From the NCBI RefSeq assembly GCF_024600715.1, contig NZ_CP102332.1, positions 992,001 to 1,056,000 of the forward strand: a DNA stretch of 64,000 bases, read 5' to 3'. Shown piece by piece: positions 50,786-57,709 of the stretch (positions within the stretch are counted from its first letter, which is position 1; the number at the start of each line of letters is the position of its first letter). The notes under the pieces were generated by a model that was not told the DNA's origin, made no database searches, and worked only from the letters and a program-made list of their open reading frames with translations. The position numbers and the translations under genes are program-made. The stretch is from Streptomyces changanensis. GTDB lineage: Bacteria > Actinomycetota > Actinomycetes > Streptomycetales > Streptomycetaceae.

Positions 50786-50818
50786 CCGGCGCCGTCCGAC
50801 TCGGGGCGACGGCGCCGG
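50786..50818 (+). terminator. 11-bp hairpin terminator after ssgB
   Basis: Bases 50786-50796 pair perfectly with 50808-50818 around an 11-nt loop, 23 nt past the ssgB stop. Confidence 0.83.
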
Positions 50819-50867
50819 CACCCCTCCACGGCCACCGCACGGCAGCCGGCCGTGGAACGGGTGAGCC

Positions 50868-50932
50868 TGCGGACGGGCAGGGTGGCCGTCACCGCGCACC
50901 GTCGCGGTGCCGGCCGTCCCTGCCCGTCCGCA
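50868..50932. repeat. long near-perfect inverted repeat (27 bp in three stems)
   Basis: Stems 50868-50882/50918-50932 (15 bp), 50884-50888/50911-50915 (5 bp) and 50890-50896/50903-50909 (7 bp) with a 6-nt loop and only tiny mismatches. It lies in the 363-bp gene-free gap between ssgB and the CGNR gene, beyond the ssgB terminator. The rest of the gap (50933-51125) shows no gene. Confidence 0.85.
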
Positions 50933-51125
50933 CGCGCACGCACGCCTCCCGCGACCCACGCTCCCCCGGCGCACCCGGGCGCGGACGCTCCCCGGCCCCG
51001 CCGCCCCGGCGCGATTTCTCCGCCGTCCGGGGGACGCGGGCGCGCGCCGGGGACGCCGCGGACGAGCCGCTAGAGTCAGCGGAACCCGTCGGGCGCCCGC
51101 CCGCGGCAGGCCAGGGAGCGGAAGC

Positions 51126-51683
51126 GTGCTGATCCCCCACGACACCCGGATCGCCCTCGACACCGTCGTCGACCTCGTGAACACGGCGCCGGAGGGTGGC
51201 CGCGGCGAGGCGCTCGGGGACGTGCCGTCGTTGTACGCGTTCGTGGAGGGCCACAAGATCAGCGGCGTCGGCGAGCTGGACGCACACGACCTGCGGGCGG
51301 TGCGCGCCGTGCGGGGCCGGTTCGCCGAGGTGTTCGCGGCGCCCGAGGCGCGGACCGCGGCCGGGCTGATCAACCAGCTGGTGGCGGCCGCCGGCACCAC
51401 GCCGCAGCTGACCGACCACGACGGTTACGACTGGCACGTGCACTACTTCGCCCCCGGCGCCTCGGTCGCCGACCACCTCGCCGCCGACTGCGGCATGGCC
51501 CTCGCCTTCATCCTGGTGGCGGGCGAGCGGGAGCGGCTGCGGCGGTGCGAGGCGCCGGACTGCGGCCGCGCCTTCGTCGACCTCTCCCGCAACCGGTCCC
51601 GCCGCTACTGCGACAGCCGCACCTGCGGCAACCGTCTGCACGTGGCGGCCTACCGCGCCCGGCGCAGGGAGGCGGCCGGCTGA
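51126..51683 (+). CDS. CGNR zinc-finger regulator (DUF1470/ABATE domain)
   Basis: A 185-residue protein with an N-terminal ABATE/DUF1470 region (ALDTVVDLVNTAPEGG, then LRAVRAVRGRFAEVF) and a C-terminal CGNR zinc finger with cysteine pairs in CEAPDC and CDSRTC followed by CGNR-type GNR. This family is thought to regulate transcription by binding a ligand and DNA. The GTG start at 51126 has AGGGAG about 9 nt upstream. The long inverted repeat lies 194 nt before the start and could be part of its control region. Confidence 0.92.
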   Translation: MLIPHDTRIALDTVVDLVNTAPEGGRGEALGDVPSLYAFVEGHKISGVGELDAHDLRAVRAVRGRFAEVFAAPEARTAAGLINQLVAAAGTTPQLTDHDGYDWHVHYFAPGASVADHLAADCGMALAFILVAGERERLRRCEAPDCGRAFVDLSRNRSRRYCDSRTCGNRLHVAAYRARRREAAG

Positions 51684-51718
51684 CCGGTCGGCGGGCCGGC
51701 CCCGCACCCGGGCCGGGC

Positions 51719-51886
51719 TCACAGCAGGAACAGGTCGTGCACGGACGCCATCAGCAGCAGGACGCCGATCACCGCCAGGAAGATCATGAGCGGTGGCTGG
51801 GAGAGCGCGAACAGGCAGCCGCGCGGTTCTTCGGAGGTGGCGGGGGTCTGCTCCCGCGAGGTATCGAGCATCTCGGGGCAGATCAT
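51719..51886 (-). CDS. small single-helix membrane protein
   Basis: A 55-residue peptide at this start, with a hydrophilic N-terminus (REQTPATSEEPRG) and one C-terminal membrane helix PLMIFLAVIGVLLLMASVH ending DLFLL. No family is recognised. Alternative starts are an ATG five codons later and an upstream GTG/ATG at 51928 that would give 69 residues; none has a good ribosome site. It is convergent with the CGNR gene. Confidence 0.55.
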   Translation of the reverse strand: MICPEMLDTSREQTPATSEEPRGCLFALSQPPLMIFLAVIGVLLLMASVHDLFLL

Positions 51887-52002
51887 GGCGCAGCCGACGG
51901 GCCGCTCCGGACCCAACAGGCCGCCCAAATCAGGGCAGTTCGCCTCATTCTTCCGTGGAGCGCCATGTCGGCGCCTCCCACCGCCACCCTCCGCGCCACC
52001 CC

Positions 52003-52058
52003 GGACCGCCCCGGGCCGCGCCTCCGGACCGCCCCGGGCCGCGCCTCCGGACCGCCCC
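52003..52058. repeat. 23-bp tandem repeat, about 2.4 copies
   Basis: The unit GGACCGCCCCGGGCC plus GCGCCTCC starts at 52003 and repeats exactly at 52026, then partially at 52049, in the gap between two minus-strand membrane genes. Confidence 0.75.
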
Positions 52059-52111
52059 GGCGTCGCCCCCGGGCCGCACCCGCGGACCCCTCCCGCGCGG
52101 GGCGGGCTGCG

Positions 52112-52543
52112 TCAGATGCCGTGCTTGCGGAGGATGGCCTCGATCTCGTCGAAGTCGTCGCCGGGGGCGGCGGTCGCCTTCCCCGGCCGGGCCCCGGCGT
52201 CCAGCGGCGGGCGGGCCGCACCCGGCGCGACGGCCCCCGCCTCGGGCCCGTCCGCGGCCGCCGTACCGCGCCGCCCACGGCCGCCACCCGCGCGGCGCTC
52301 GGCGACCCGGGTCCCGGCGAACAGCAGCCACGACGCGCCGAGCAGGCCGAAGCCGACCCAGGCCGCCGGGCTGAACGCCGTACCGGCCAGCCACCGGACG
52401 GTGCCGGTCAGTACCAGGCCCAGCGGTACGAGCGCGTAGGCGGCGACGCGCACGGCGGCGCGGAAGCGCCTGCGGTACGCCGTGACGGCCGCGATGCCCA
52501 GTCCGGCCGCGGCCACCGCGGTGCATATGGTCTCGGCGAGCAT
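52112..52543 (-). CDS. conserved membrane protein with acidic C-terminal motif
   Basis: A 143-residue protein with two or three hydrophobic helices in its first 85 residues (VRVAAYALVPLGLVLTGTV and AAWVGFGLLGASWLLFAG), a Gly/Ala/Arg-rich linker, and a conserved-looking acidic end DDFDEIEAILRKHGI. The function is unknown. The short C-terminal helix after a flexible linker may be a protein-interaction tag. It diverges from the DsbA-like gene. Confidence 0.75.
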   Translation of the reverse strand: MLAETICTAVAAAGLGIAAVTAYRRRFRAAVRVAAYALVPLGLVLTGTVRWLAGTAFSPAAWVGFGLLGASWLLFAGTRVAERRAGGGRGRRGTAAADGPEAGAVAPGAARPPLDAGARPGKATAAPGDDFDEIEAILRKHGI

Positions 52544-52710
52544 CCGGTCCTCCAGAGCTGGGGGTCACGTCCCTTCCATCCTGCATCGGCCGGGTGCGCG
52601 GCGGCCACGGTCCAGGCGGGCGTGGCGCGGCATCTCCGGGGAATCTCCGGGTCGCCCTCCGCCCCGGGTCCCGGTTGGGGCGCGGACCGCGCGGCTGGGA
52701 GACTGGCCCC

Positions 52711-53229
52711 ATGAGCGACTCGACCACCGATCCCACCGCGCGGCCCGTCGTCCTGGACGTCTGGTGCGAGCTGCAGTGCACGGACTGCCGGACCGCCCTG
52801 GACGACCTGCGCGCGCTGCGGGCCCGCTACGGCGACCGGCTGGATGTGCGGCTGCGCCACTTCCCGCTGGAGAAGCACCGGCACGCGTACGCCGCGGCGC
52901 AGGCCGCCGAGGAGGCCCTGGCGCAGGGACGGGGGTGGCCGTACGCGGAGGCGGTTCTCGCCGGCGTGGAGCGGCTGGACGCCGAGGGCGAGGCGTTCCT
53001 GCTGGAGGTCGCGCGTGAACTGGGTCTGGATGACGAGGAGTTCGACACCGCACTGATCGACGGCCGGCACCTGCTGGCCGTCGACGCCGACCAGGCCGAG
53101 GGCAAGGCGCTGGGCGTCACCGGGACGCCCACGTACCTGATCGGTGGGGAGCGGCTGGACGGCGGGAAGAGCCAGGAGGGGCTGCGGGCGCGCGTGGAGG
53201 AGATCGCCGACCGCCTCCTCGCGGGCTGA
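52711..53229 (+). CDS. cytoplasmic DsbA-like thiol oxidoreductase
   Basis: A 172-residue thioredoxin-fold protein of the DSBA-like group. The redox motif is CTDC (in CELQCTDCRTAL) and the cis-Pro loop is GVTGTPTYLIGGERL. There is no signal peptide or membrane helix, so it should act in the cytoplasm, like FrnE-type proteins. The ATG at 52711 is the first codon of the fold. It is convergent with the double-GNAT gene with 16 bp between stops. The VKOR-like protein at 16886-17506 has the opposite compartment. Confidence 0.87.
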   Translation: MSDSTTDPTARPVVLDVWCELQCTDCRTALDDLRALRARYGDRLDVRLRHFPLEKHRHAYAAAQAAEEALAQGRGWPYAEAVLAGVERLDAEGEAFLLEVARELGLDDEEFDTALIDGRHLLAVDADQAEGKALGVTGTPTYLIGGERLDGGKSQEGLRARVEEIADRLLAG

Positions 53230-53245
53230 GCGCGCCGGACCGGGC

Positions 53246-54022
53246 TCAGTACAGGCGCTTCTCGTAGTCGACGGAGAGCGGGCGGTAGCCGAGGGAGGCG
53301 TACAGGGCGCGAGCCGGGGCGTTCGCGGGGTCCACGCGCAGGGCGAGGCGGTGGCCCCCCGCCTCGCGCACGGCGGCCTCGGCGCGGCGCATGAGGGCGC
53401 GGCCGTACCCCTTGCCGCGCTCGGTGGCGGTGACCTCCACCTCCCAGACGTACGGCACCCGCTCCCCCGCCGGCAGGTCGCGCCACCCGGTCCACAGGTG
53501 GCCCACCGGGACGCCGTCCCGCAGGGCGATGTCGACCCGGGCGCCCCCGGCGGCCGGGTCGTCGGGGAGCAGTTCCCGGCGGCCGGGGGCGGCGCTCCGC
53601 CAGGGGGCGAACTCGGCGGCCGTCATCGGCCGGACCTCCAGCCCCGCGGGGGCCGGCGGACCGGGGTCGGCCCGGTCGAGCTCCTTGAGCAGGAGGTGGC
53701 CGCTCTCGGTGTACCCGAGGGCGGCGGCCAGGCGCCGGGCGGGCGCGGCGCCGGCCGGCACCGAGACGCGGATCCGCTCGCAGTCCCAGCCCCGCAGCAC
53801 CTCCTCGGCCGCGAGGGCGGCCACCGTCCCGCGGCCGCGGCCGCGGTCCGCCTCGGCGACGCGCAGGTCGCTGATGGTGCCGACGGCCCCGTCGGCGGTG
53901 CGTACCGTCGCGATCCGCACCCCGCCCACGGGGCGGCTGTTCACGCACACCTCGTAGGCGCGCGAGCGGGTGCCGTCGCCGGCCTGCTGGAGCGGCCCGA
54001 CCGGCCGCAGGGTGGTGGTCAT
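53246..54022 (-). CDS. tandem GNAT N-acetyltransferase
   Basis: A 258-residue protein with two GNAT folds. The first (about residues 1-115) has a degenerate acetyl-CoA motif RVAEADRGRGRGTVAAL. The second (about 130-258) has a canonical TATERGKGYGRALMRRAE motif A and ANAPARALYASLGYRPL motif B. The ATG at 54022 has AGGAG about 7 nt upstream and was chosen over further upstream codons. The substrate is unknown. It is separated from pabC by 43 bp and convergent with the DsbA-like gene. Confidence 0.88.
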   Translation of the reverse strand: MTTTLRPVGPLQQAGDGTRSRAYEVCVNSRPVGGVRIATVRTADGAVGTISDLRVAEADRGRGRGTVAALAAEEVLRGWDCERIRVSVPAGAAPARRLAAALGYTESGHLLLKELDRADPGPPAPAGLEVRPMTAAEFAPWRSAAPGRRELLPDDPAAGGARVDIALRDGVPVGHLWTGWRDLPAGERVPYVWEVEVTATERGKGYGRALMRRAEAAVREAGGHRLALRVDPANAPARALYASLGYRPLSVDYEKRLY

Positions 54023-54065
54023 CACCCTTCTCCTACCCACCCCGGGGCGCCGGGCCATCACCCCG

Positions 54066-54878
54066 TCACAGGAGCGCCGACCGCTCGGTGAAGACGCGCA
54101 TGGCCTTGGCGGTGACCGGGCCGGGCGCGGGCGCCAGCTCGCGGTCGTCGACACGGTGGACGGCCTGGACGTCCCGCAGCGTGGACGTCAGGAAGATCTC
54201 CTCCGCGCTCCGCAGCACGTCCATCGGCAGGTCCGTCTCGACGGCGCCGGTCCACTCGGCGACCAGCCGGCGGGTGATCCCGGCGAGGCAGCCCGAGGCG
54301 AGGGGCGGGGTGTGGATCCGGCCGTCGATGACGACGAAGACGTTGGAGCCGGTGCCCTCGCAGAGCCGCCCGACGGTGTTGGCGAAGAGCGCCTCCGACG
54401 CGCCGGCCCGGTGGGCGCGGGCGAGGGCGACGACGTTCTCCGCGTACGACGTGGTCTTCAGGCCGGTGAGCGCGCCGCGCTCGTTGCGGGTCCACGGGAC
54501 GGTGACGACGGCCGTGCTGTCCGGGCGCGGGGTGGCCCCGCCGACGGCGACGACCAGGCTGGGACCGTCGTCGCCCCGGTCGGAGCCGAGCGGGGAGAGG
54601 CCACCGGTGTAGGTGACGCGCAGCCGGCCGAGCGGCATCGGGTTCGCCTCCAGGACGGCGGCGCAGGCGCGGCGGACCTCGTCCAGGTCGGGGTCGGGCA
54701 GACCGAGGCCGCGCGCGGAGCGCACGAGCCGGTCGAGGTGGGGTTCGAGGGCGAAGGCCCGGCCGCGGACCGCCTTGAGCGTCTCGAAGACCCCGTCCCC
54801 CACGGTCAGGCCGTGGTCGAGGACGGAGATCGTCGCGGTGTCCGCGTCCCGCAGCCCGCCGTTGACCCACACCTTCAT
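54066..54878 (-). CDS. pabC: 4-amino-4-deoxychorismate lyase (PLP class IV aminotransferase fold)
   Basis: A 270-residue class IV PLP enzyme releasing p-aminobenzoate from aminodeoxychorismate. The start MKVWVNGGLRDADTATISVL, the D-x-G-LxxGDGVFET block, the PLP-Lys in LTGLKTTSYAENV and the ASEALFANTVGRLCEGTGSN segment (quoted in part) fit the family. A branched-chain aminotransferase or D-amino acid aminotransferase cannot be excluded from the fold alone, but the pabB gene immediately upstream, 1 nt away, supports the folate role. Confidence 0.88.
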   Translation of the reverse strand: MKVWVNGGLRDADTATISVLDHGLTVGDGVFETLKAVRGRAFALEPHLDRLVRSARGLGLPDPDLDEVRRACAAVLEANPMPLGRLRVTYTGGLSPLGSDRGDDGPSLVVAVGGATPRPDSTAVVTVPWTRNERGALTGLKTTSYAENVVALARAHRAGASEALFANTVGRLCEGTGSNVFVVIDGRIHTPPLASGCLAGITRRLVAEWTGAVETDLPMDVLRSAEEIFLTSTLRDVQAVHRVDDRELAPAPGPVTAKAMRVFTERSALL

Positions 54879-54879
54879 G

Positions 54880-55938
54880 TCAGATGGTCCTTCCGCTCGC
54901 CTCGTGGACGCCCGACGCTACCGCGAGCAGCCTCGCCGCCTTGAGCTCGGTCTCCTGCCACTCCCGCTCGGGGTCGGACCCCCAGGTGATGCCCGCCCCG
55001 GTCCCGAAGCGCAGGACGCCGCCGCGCTCGCGCCGGTCGAGCCAGAACGTGCGGATGCCGACGGCCAGCTCCCCGGTGCGACGGTCGGCGTCGACCCAGC
55101 CGACGCCGCCGCAGTACGGCCCCCGGGGCTCGGTCTCCAGCGCCCGGATGATCCGCAGGGCGCTGGACTTCGGGGCGCCGGTGACCGAGCCCGGCGGGAA
55201 GGTCGCGCCCAGGAGCCCGGCCCAGCCCTCACCGGCGGCCAGCTCGCCGCGGACGGTGGAGACCAGGTGGACGAGGCCGGGGTGGGGCTCGACGGCGCAG
55301 AGCCGGGGGACGGTGACGGTCCCGGTGGCGCAGACCCGGCCGAGGTCGTTGCGGACCAGGTCCACGATCATCACGTTCTCGGCGTGGTCCTTCTCCAGCA
55401 GGTCGTCCGCGGTCCTGCCGGTGCCCTTGATCGGGCCGGACTCGACCGCGCGGCCGTCGCGCCGCAGGTACAGCTCGGGCGACGCGGTGGCTATCTCCAC
55501 CCCGTGCGCGGGCAGGCGAATCGTTCCCGCATAGGGGGCGGGGTTGCCGCGGGCGAGCAGTGCGGTGAGGGCGTCCACGTCGGCGGCGTCCGCCGTGCCG
55601 GGCGGGAGGGGCGCGGAGAGCACCCGGCAGAGGTTCGCCTGGTAGACCTCGCCGGCAGCGATGTGCTCGCGGATGCGGCGCACGCCCGCGGTGTACGCCG
55701 CCCGGTCGAGCGACGAGGTCCAGTCGCCCGCCGCGGGGCCGCGCCATCGGCCCGGCACGGGGGCGGGCACCGGCTCGGGCCGGACGTCACCGAAGCGCGC
55801 GCAGGTGAGGCGGCCTTCGAAATCGGCGGCGACGGCCCAGAAGCCGGAGGAGTCGAGGGCCTCCGGGTCGCTGGTGACGTCCCGCAGGTCGGTCGCGACG
55901 AGGCCGCCGAAGCGGGCGAGGGGAGCGAGGTCGTGCAC
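54880..55938 (-). CDS. pabB: aminodeoxychorismate synthase component I
   Basis: A 352-residue chorismate-utilising enzyme of the TrpE/PabB/EntC class. The motif ESGPIKGTGR carries Lys where anthranilate synthases have Ala (PIAGT), the mark of aminodeoxychorismate synthases, and the core FPPGSVTGAPKSSALRIIR (in part) and CGGVGW are complete. It is shorter than E. coli PabB (about 450) because most of the N-terminal Trp-binding-like domain is missing. The glutaminase PabA is not in the window. It is coupled to pabC. Confidence 0.92.
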   Translation of the reverse strand: MHDLAPLARFGGLVATDLRDVTSDPEALDSSGFWAVAADFEGRLTCARFGDVRPEPVPAPVPGRWRGPAAGDWTSSLDRAAYTAGVRRIREHIAAGEVYQANLCRVLSAPLPPGTADAADVDALTALLARGNPAPYAGTIRLPAHGVEIATASPELYLRRDGRAVESGPIKGTGRTADDLLEKDHAENVMIVDLVRNDLGRVCATGTVTVPRLCAVEPHPGLVHLVSTVRGELAAGEGWAGLLGATFPPGSVTGAPKSSALRIIRALETEPRGPYCGGVGWVDADRRTGELAVGIRTFWLDRRERGGVLRFGTGAGITWGSDPEREWQETELKAARLLAVASGVHEASGRTI

Positions 55939-56070
55939 GGATGCGAGTGTAGGGCGGGGGGCGCGCCGGGGCCGTTCGGGAGCCGTGGGCGCAGGTCGGC
56001 GCGGGGGCCGGTGGTGGCGCGGAACCGGGACGCGCCGGATGGCGGGGCAGCACGCTGCGGAAACGCGTTT

Positions 56071-56098
56071 TTGTACTGGCCCGGGAATCCGCTAGAGT
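56071..56098 (+). promoter_or_regulatory. vegetative-type promoter of the tRNA operon
   Basis: TTGTAC (56071-56076) and TAGAGT (56093-56098) with a 16-bp spacer match the SigHrdB-type consensus (TTGACA/TAGAGT-like). Transcription would start near 56105, about 37 nt before tRNA-Gly. Confidence 0.7.
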
Positions 56099-56141
56099 TC
56101 AACACGTCGCCGGGACGCGGAAGCGGGCCGGAAAAAGACAG

Positions 56142-56214
56142 GCGGACGTGGCTCAGTTGGTAGAGCATCACCTTGCCAAGGTGAGGGTCGCGAGTTCGAA
56201 TCTCGTCGTCCGCT
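56142..56214 (+). tRNA. tRNA-Gly (anticodon GCC)
   Basis: A 73-nt cloverleaf: acceptor GCGGACG/CGTCCGC, anticodon stem TCACC/GGTGA enclosing TTGCCAA (anticodon GCC), T-arm with GTTCGAATC. First tRNA of the five-gene cluster. Confidence 0.96.
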
Positions 56215-56251
56215 CGACGTGGGGGATCTTCCCGAGACCCCGCACACTCCG

Positions 56252-56322
56252 GGTGGAGTGGCCGAGAGGCGAGGCAACGGCCTGCAAAGCCGTCTACACG
56301 GGTTCAAATCCCGTCTCCACCT
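56252..56322 (+). tRNA. tRNA-Cys (anticodon GCA)
   Basis: A 71-nt cloverleaf: acceptor GGTGGAG/CTCCACC, anticodon stem ACGGC/GCCGT enclosing CTGCAAA (anticodon GCA), T-arm ACGGG/CCCGT. The next three bases are CCA, possibly by chance. Confidence 0.95.
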
Positions 56323-56326
56323 CCAA

Positions 56327-56398
56327 GGACGATTAGCTCAGCGGGAGAGCGCTTCCCTGACACGGAAGAGGTCACTGGTTCAATCCCAGTATCGTCCA
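56327..56398 (+). tRNA. tRNA-Val (anticodon GAC), copy 1
   Basis: A 72-nt cloverleaf: acceptor GGACGAT/ATCGTCC, anticodon stem CTTCC/GGAAG enclosing CTGACAC (anticodon GAC). It starts 4 nt after tRNA-Cys. Confidence 0.96.
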
Positions 56399-56425
56399 CT
56401 GAAACCGCTGGTAGCAGCGGTTCCC

Positions 56426-56497
56426 GCGCGATTAGCTCAGCGGGAGAGCGCTTCCCTGACACGGAAGAGGTCACTGGTTCAATCCCAGTATCGCGCA
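56426..56497 (+). tRNA. tRNA-Val (anticodon GAC), copy 2 with altered acceptor stem
   Basis: Identical to copies 1 and 3 from the D-arm to the T-arm, but the acceptor stem is GCGCGAT/ATCGCGC. Both strands have changed together, so pairing is kept. Confidence 0.96.
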
Positions 56498-56545
56498 CGC
56501 AGTGCCCGCGGTTCCGTACGATCTGTCACGGTGCCCCGGCCCCGA

Positions 56546-56617
56546 GGACGATTAGCTCAGCGGGAGAGCGCTTCCCTGACACGGAAGAGGTCACTGGTTC
56601 AATCCCAGTATCGTCCA
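56546..56617 (+). tRNA. tRNA-Val (anticodon GAC), copy 3
   Basis: 72 nt, same sequence as copy 1. Last gene of the cluster, 7 nt before the terminator. Confidence 0.96.
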
Positions 56618-56624
56618 CACCTCC

Positions 56625-56659
56625 GGAACCCCCGTCCGCCTCGCGCGGACGGGGGTTCC
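56625..56659 (+). terminator. 15-bp perfect terminator of the tRNA operon
   Basis: Bases 56625-56639 pair perfectly with 56645-56659 around a 5-nt loop, right after tRNA-Val copy 3. Confidence 0.9.
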
Positions 56660-56773
56660 GTCGTACGGCGACCTCGAGCGGCGGCCCCCGGACCGGCGCG
56701 GCGGGTGCGCCCGGCTCGCGGCGGGCAGGGCGAGCCGGGCGGGGCAGGGCGGCCGGACGTTCGGGCGTGAAGA

Positions 56774-56812
56774 AGTGGCGGTGGGCGGCTCCCCAGCCGA
56801 CCCACCGCCACT
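56774..56812 (-). terminator. 17-bp hairpin terminator after the small membrane-protein gene
   Basis: A 12-bp outer stem (56774-56785 with 56801-56812) and a 5-bp inner stem (56786-56790 with 56795-56799) with one bulged A lie 85 nt past the stop at 56897. Confidence 0.82.
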
Positions 56813-56896
56813 GCCGTCCGCCGCACCCCCGTCCCCACGGGGCTGTATGGCCGGATGTCCCCGGCCCGGGCCGCTCTCCCGGGCCCGGAGCGCCGC

Positions 56897-57105
56897 TCAG
56901 CGCCCCAGCATCACGCCCACGGACGACGCCTGTGTCACCACCGCTTCCCAGCCGCCGAAGACGACGACCAGCAGGGTGGCGAGGGGGAGGACCATCGCCG
57001 TCGCCACCAGGGGTGGCGGCGGCCCGACGGCCGGCCGTCGGACGAGACGTACGACGCCTTCCGCCCCAGCGTGCGGACCGGCGTCCGCGGTGCCGTGTCC
57101 GCCAT
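56897..57105 (-). pseudogene. small membrane-protein gene with an apparent frameshift
   Basis: An ATG at 57105 with a strong GGGAGAGGG site begins MADTAPRTPVRTLGRK, but that frame then becomes Ser/Arg/Pro noise and stops at 56935. The frame ending at 56897 holds the only membrane helix (ATAMVLPLATLLVVVFGGW then EAVVTQASSVGVMLGR) but has no good start of its own; the only nearby ATG would give 32 residues. Joining the two needs one shift near 57040-57060. The intact product would be a roughly 69-residue single-helix protein. It may be a true decay or a sequence indel. Confidence 0.5.
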
Positions 57106-57709
57106 GGCCCTCTCCCGTCTGTCTGCGGCGGCGGGTGTCGGACCTCGGGGGACGAGTGCTGCACCCACCGCTCGACAACAACCCTAGGGAAACGGGACAG
57201 CCCGGGCGTCATGCCGTCGTACCCCTTGCCGGGCCTCCTCCAGGAGGAGGCCCCCCGGGGCGCGTACTCCCCTGGGTGGAGACGGCGGCCCCGCGCCCCG
57301 GGGTCCTCCCGGAGGGAAGACCGTCGAGGAGCGGACGGCGCGCGGGGCGCAGGGGGGCGCCGCCCGGCGCGCGGGTGACATCGCTCACGTCCCTCCGGGG
57401 TGCGCGTGGGGGTCCTCACGCCTCCCCCACCGGCCCGTGCGGAGGCCCCCCGACCGGGCGGCGGGCGGAGCACCCGGACCGCGGGCCAACCCCCTTGCCG
57501 ATCAAGCGTATTGATCGTCCGTAGGACCCAGGGGACCGCCCGCCGAGGGTCCCTGAGCCGGCCTCAGGCGGCGCGCTCGGGACGGGGAATCGATCGGGGC
57601 GTGAGGGCGCGGCCTATGAGCGCACCCGGGTCCGGGTACGTAAGCTGGGCGGCGTCAGAAGACCGCGACGGCGGGGTGGGGAGCTCCCCACGGCAGGTAG
57701 GGGACGGAC
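57106..57709. other. 604-bp gene-free region before the Ser/Thr kinase
   Basis: I see no supported gene here. It contains a 7-5-7 inverted repeat at 57499-57517 and the kinase ribosome site (GGGGA at 57699-57703). The rest is GC-rich spacer. Confidence 0.5.
57499..57517 (+). promoter_or_regulatory. inverted repeat CGATCAA-N5-TTGATCG upstream of the kinase
   Basis: A perfect 7-bp dyad around GCGTA, 193 nt before the kinase start, in an otherwise structureless spacer and AT-richer than its surroundings. The form is that of a dimeric repressor operator. No cognate regulator is evident. Confidence 0.5.

Noticed and set aside
54066..54878. pabC as a branched-chain aminotransferase
   Set aside because: The fold allows it, but coupling to a PabB with the PIKGT motif makes the lyase role more likely.
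56245..56640. Small repeated open frames (each with RLAQRESASLTRKRSLVQSQ) across the tRNA cluster
   Set aside because: They are translations of the tRNA-Val genes themselves, repeated because the tRNAs repeat.
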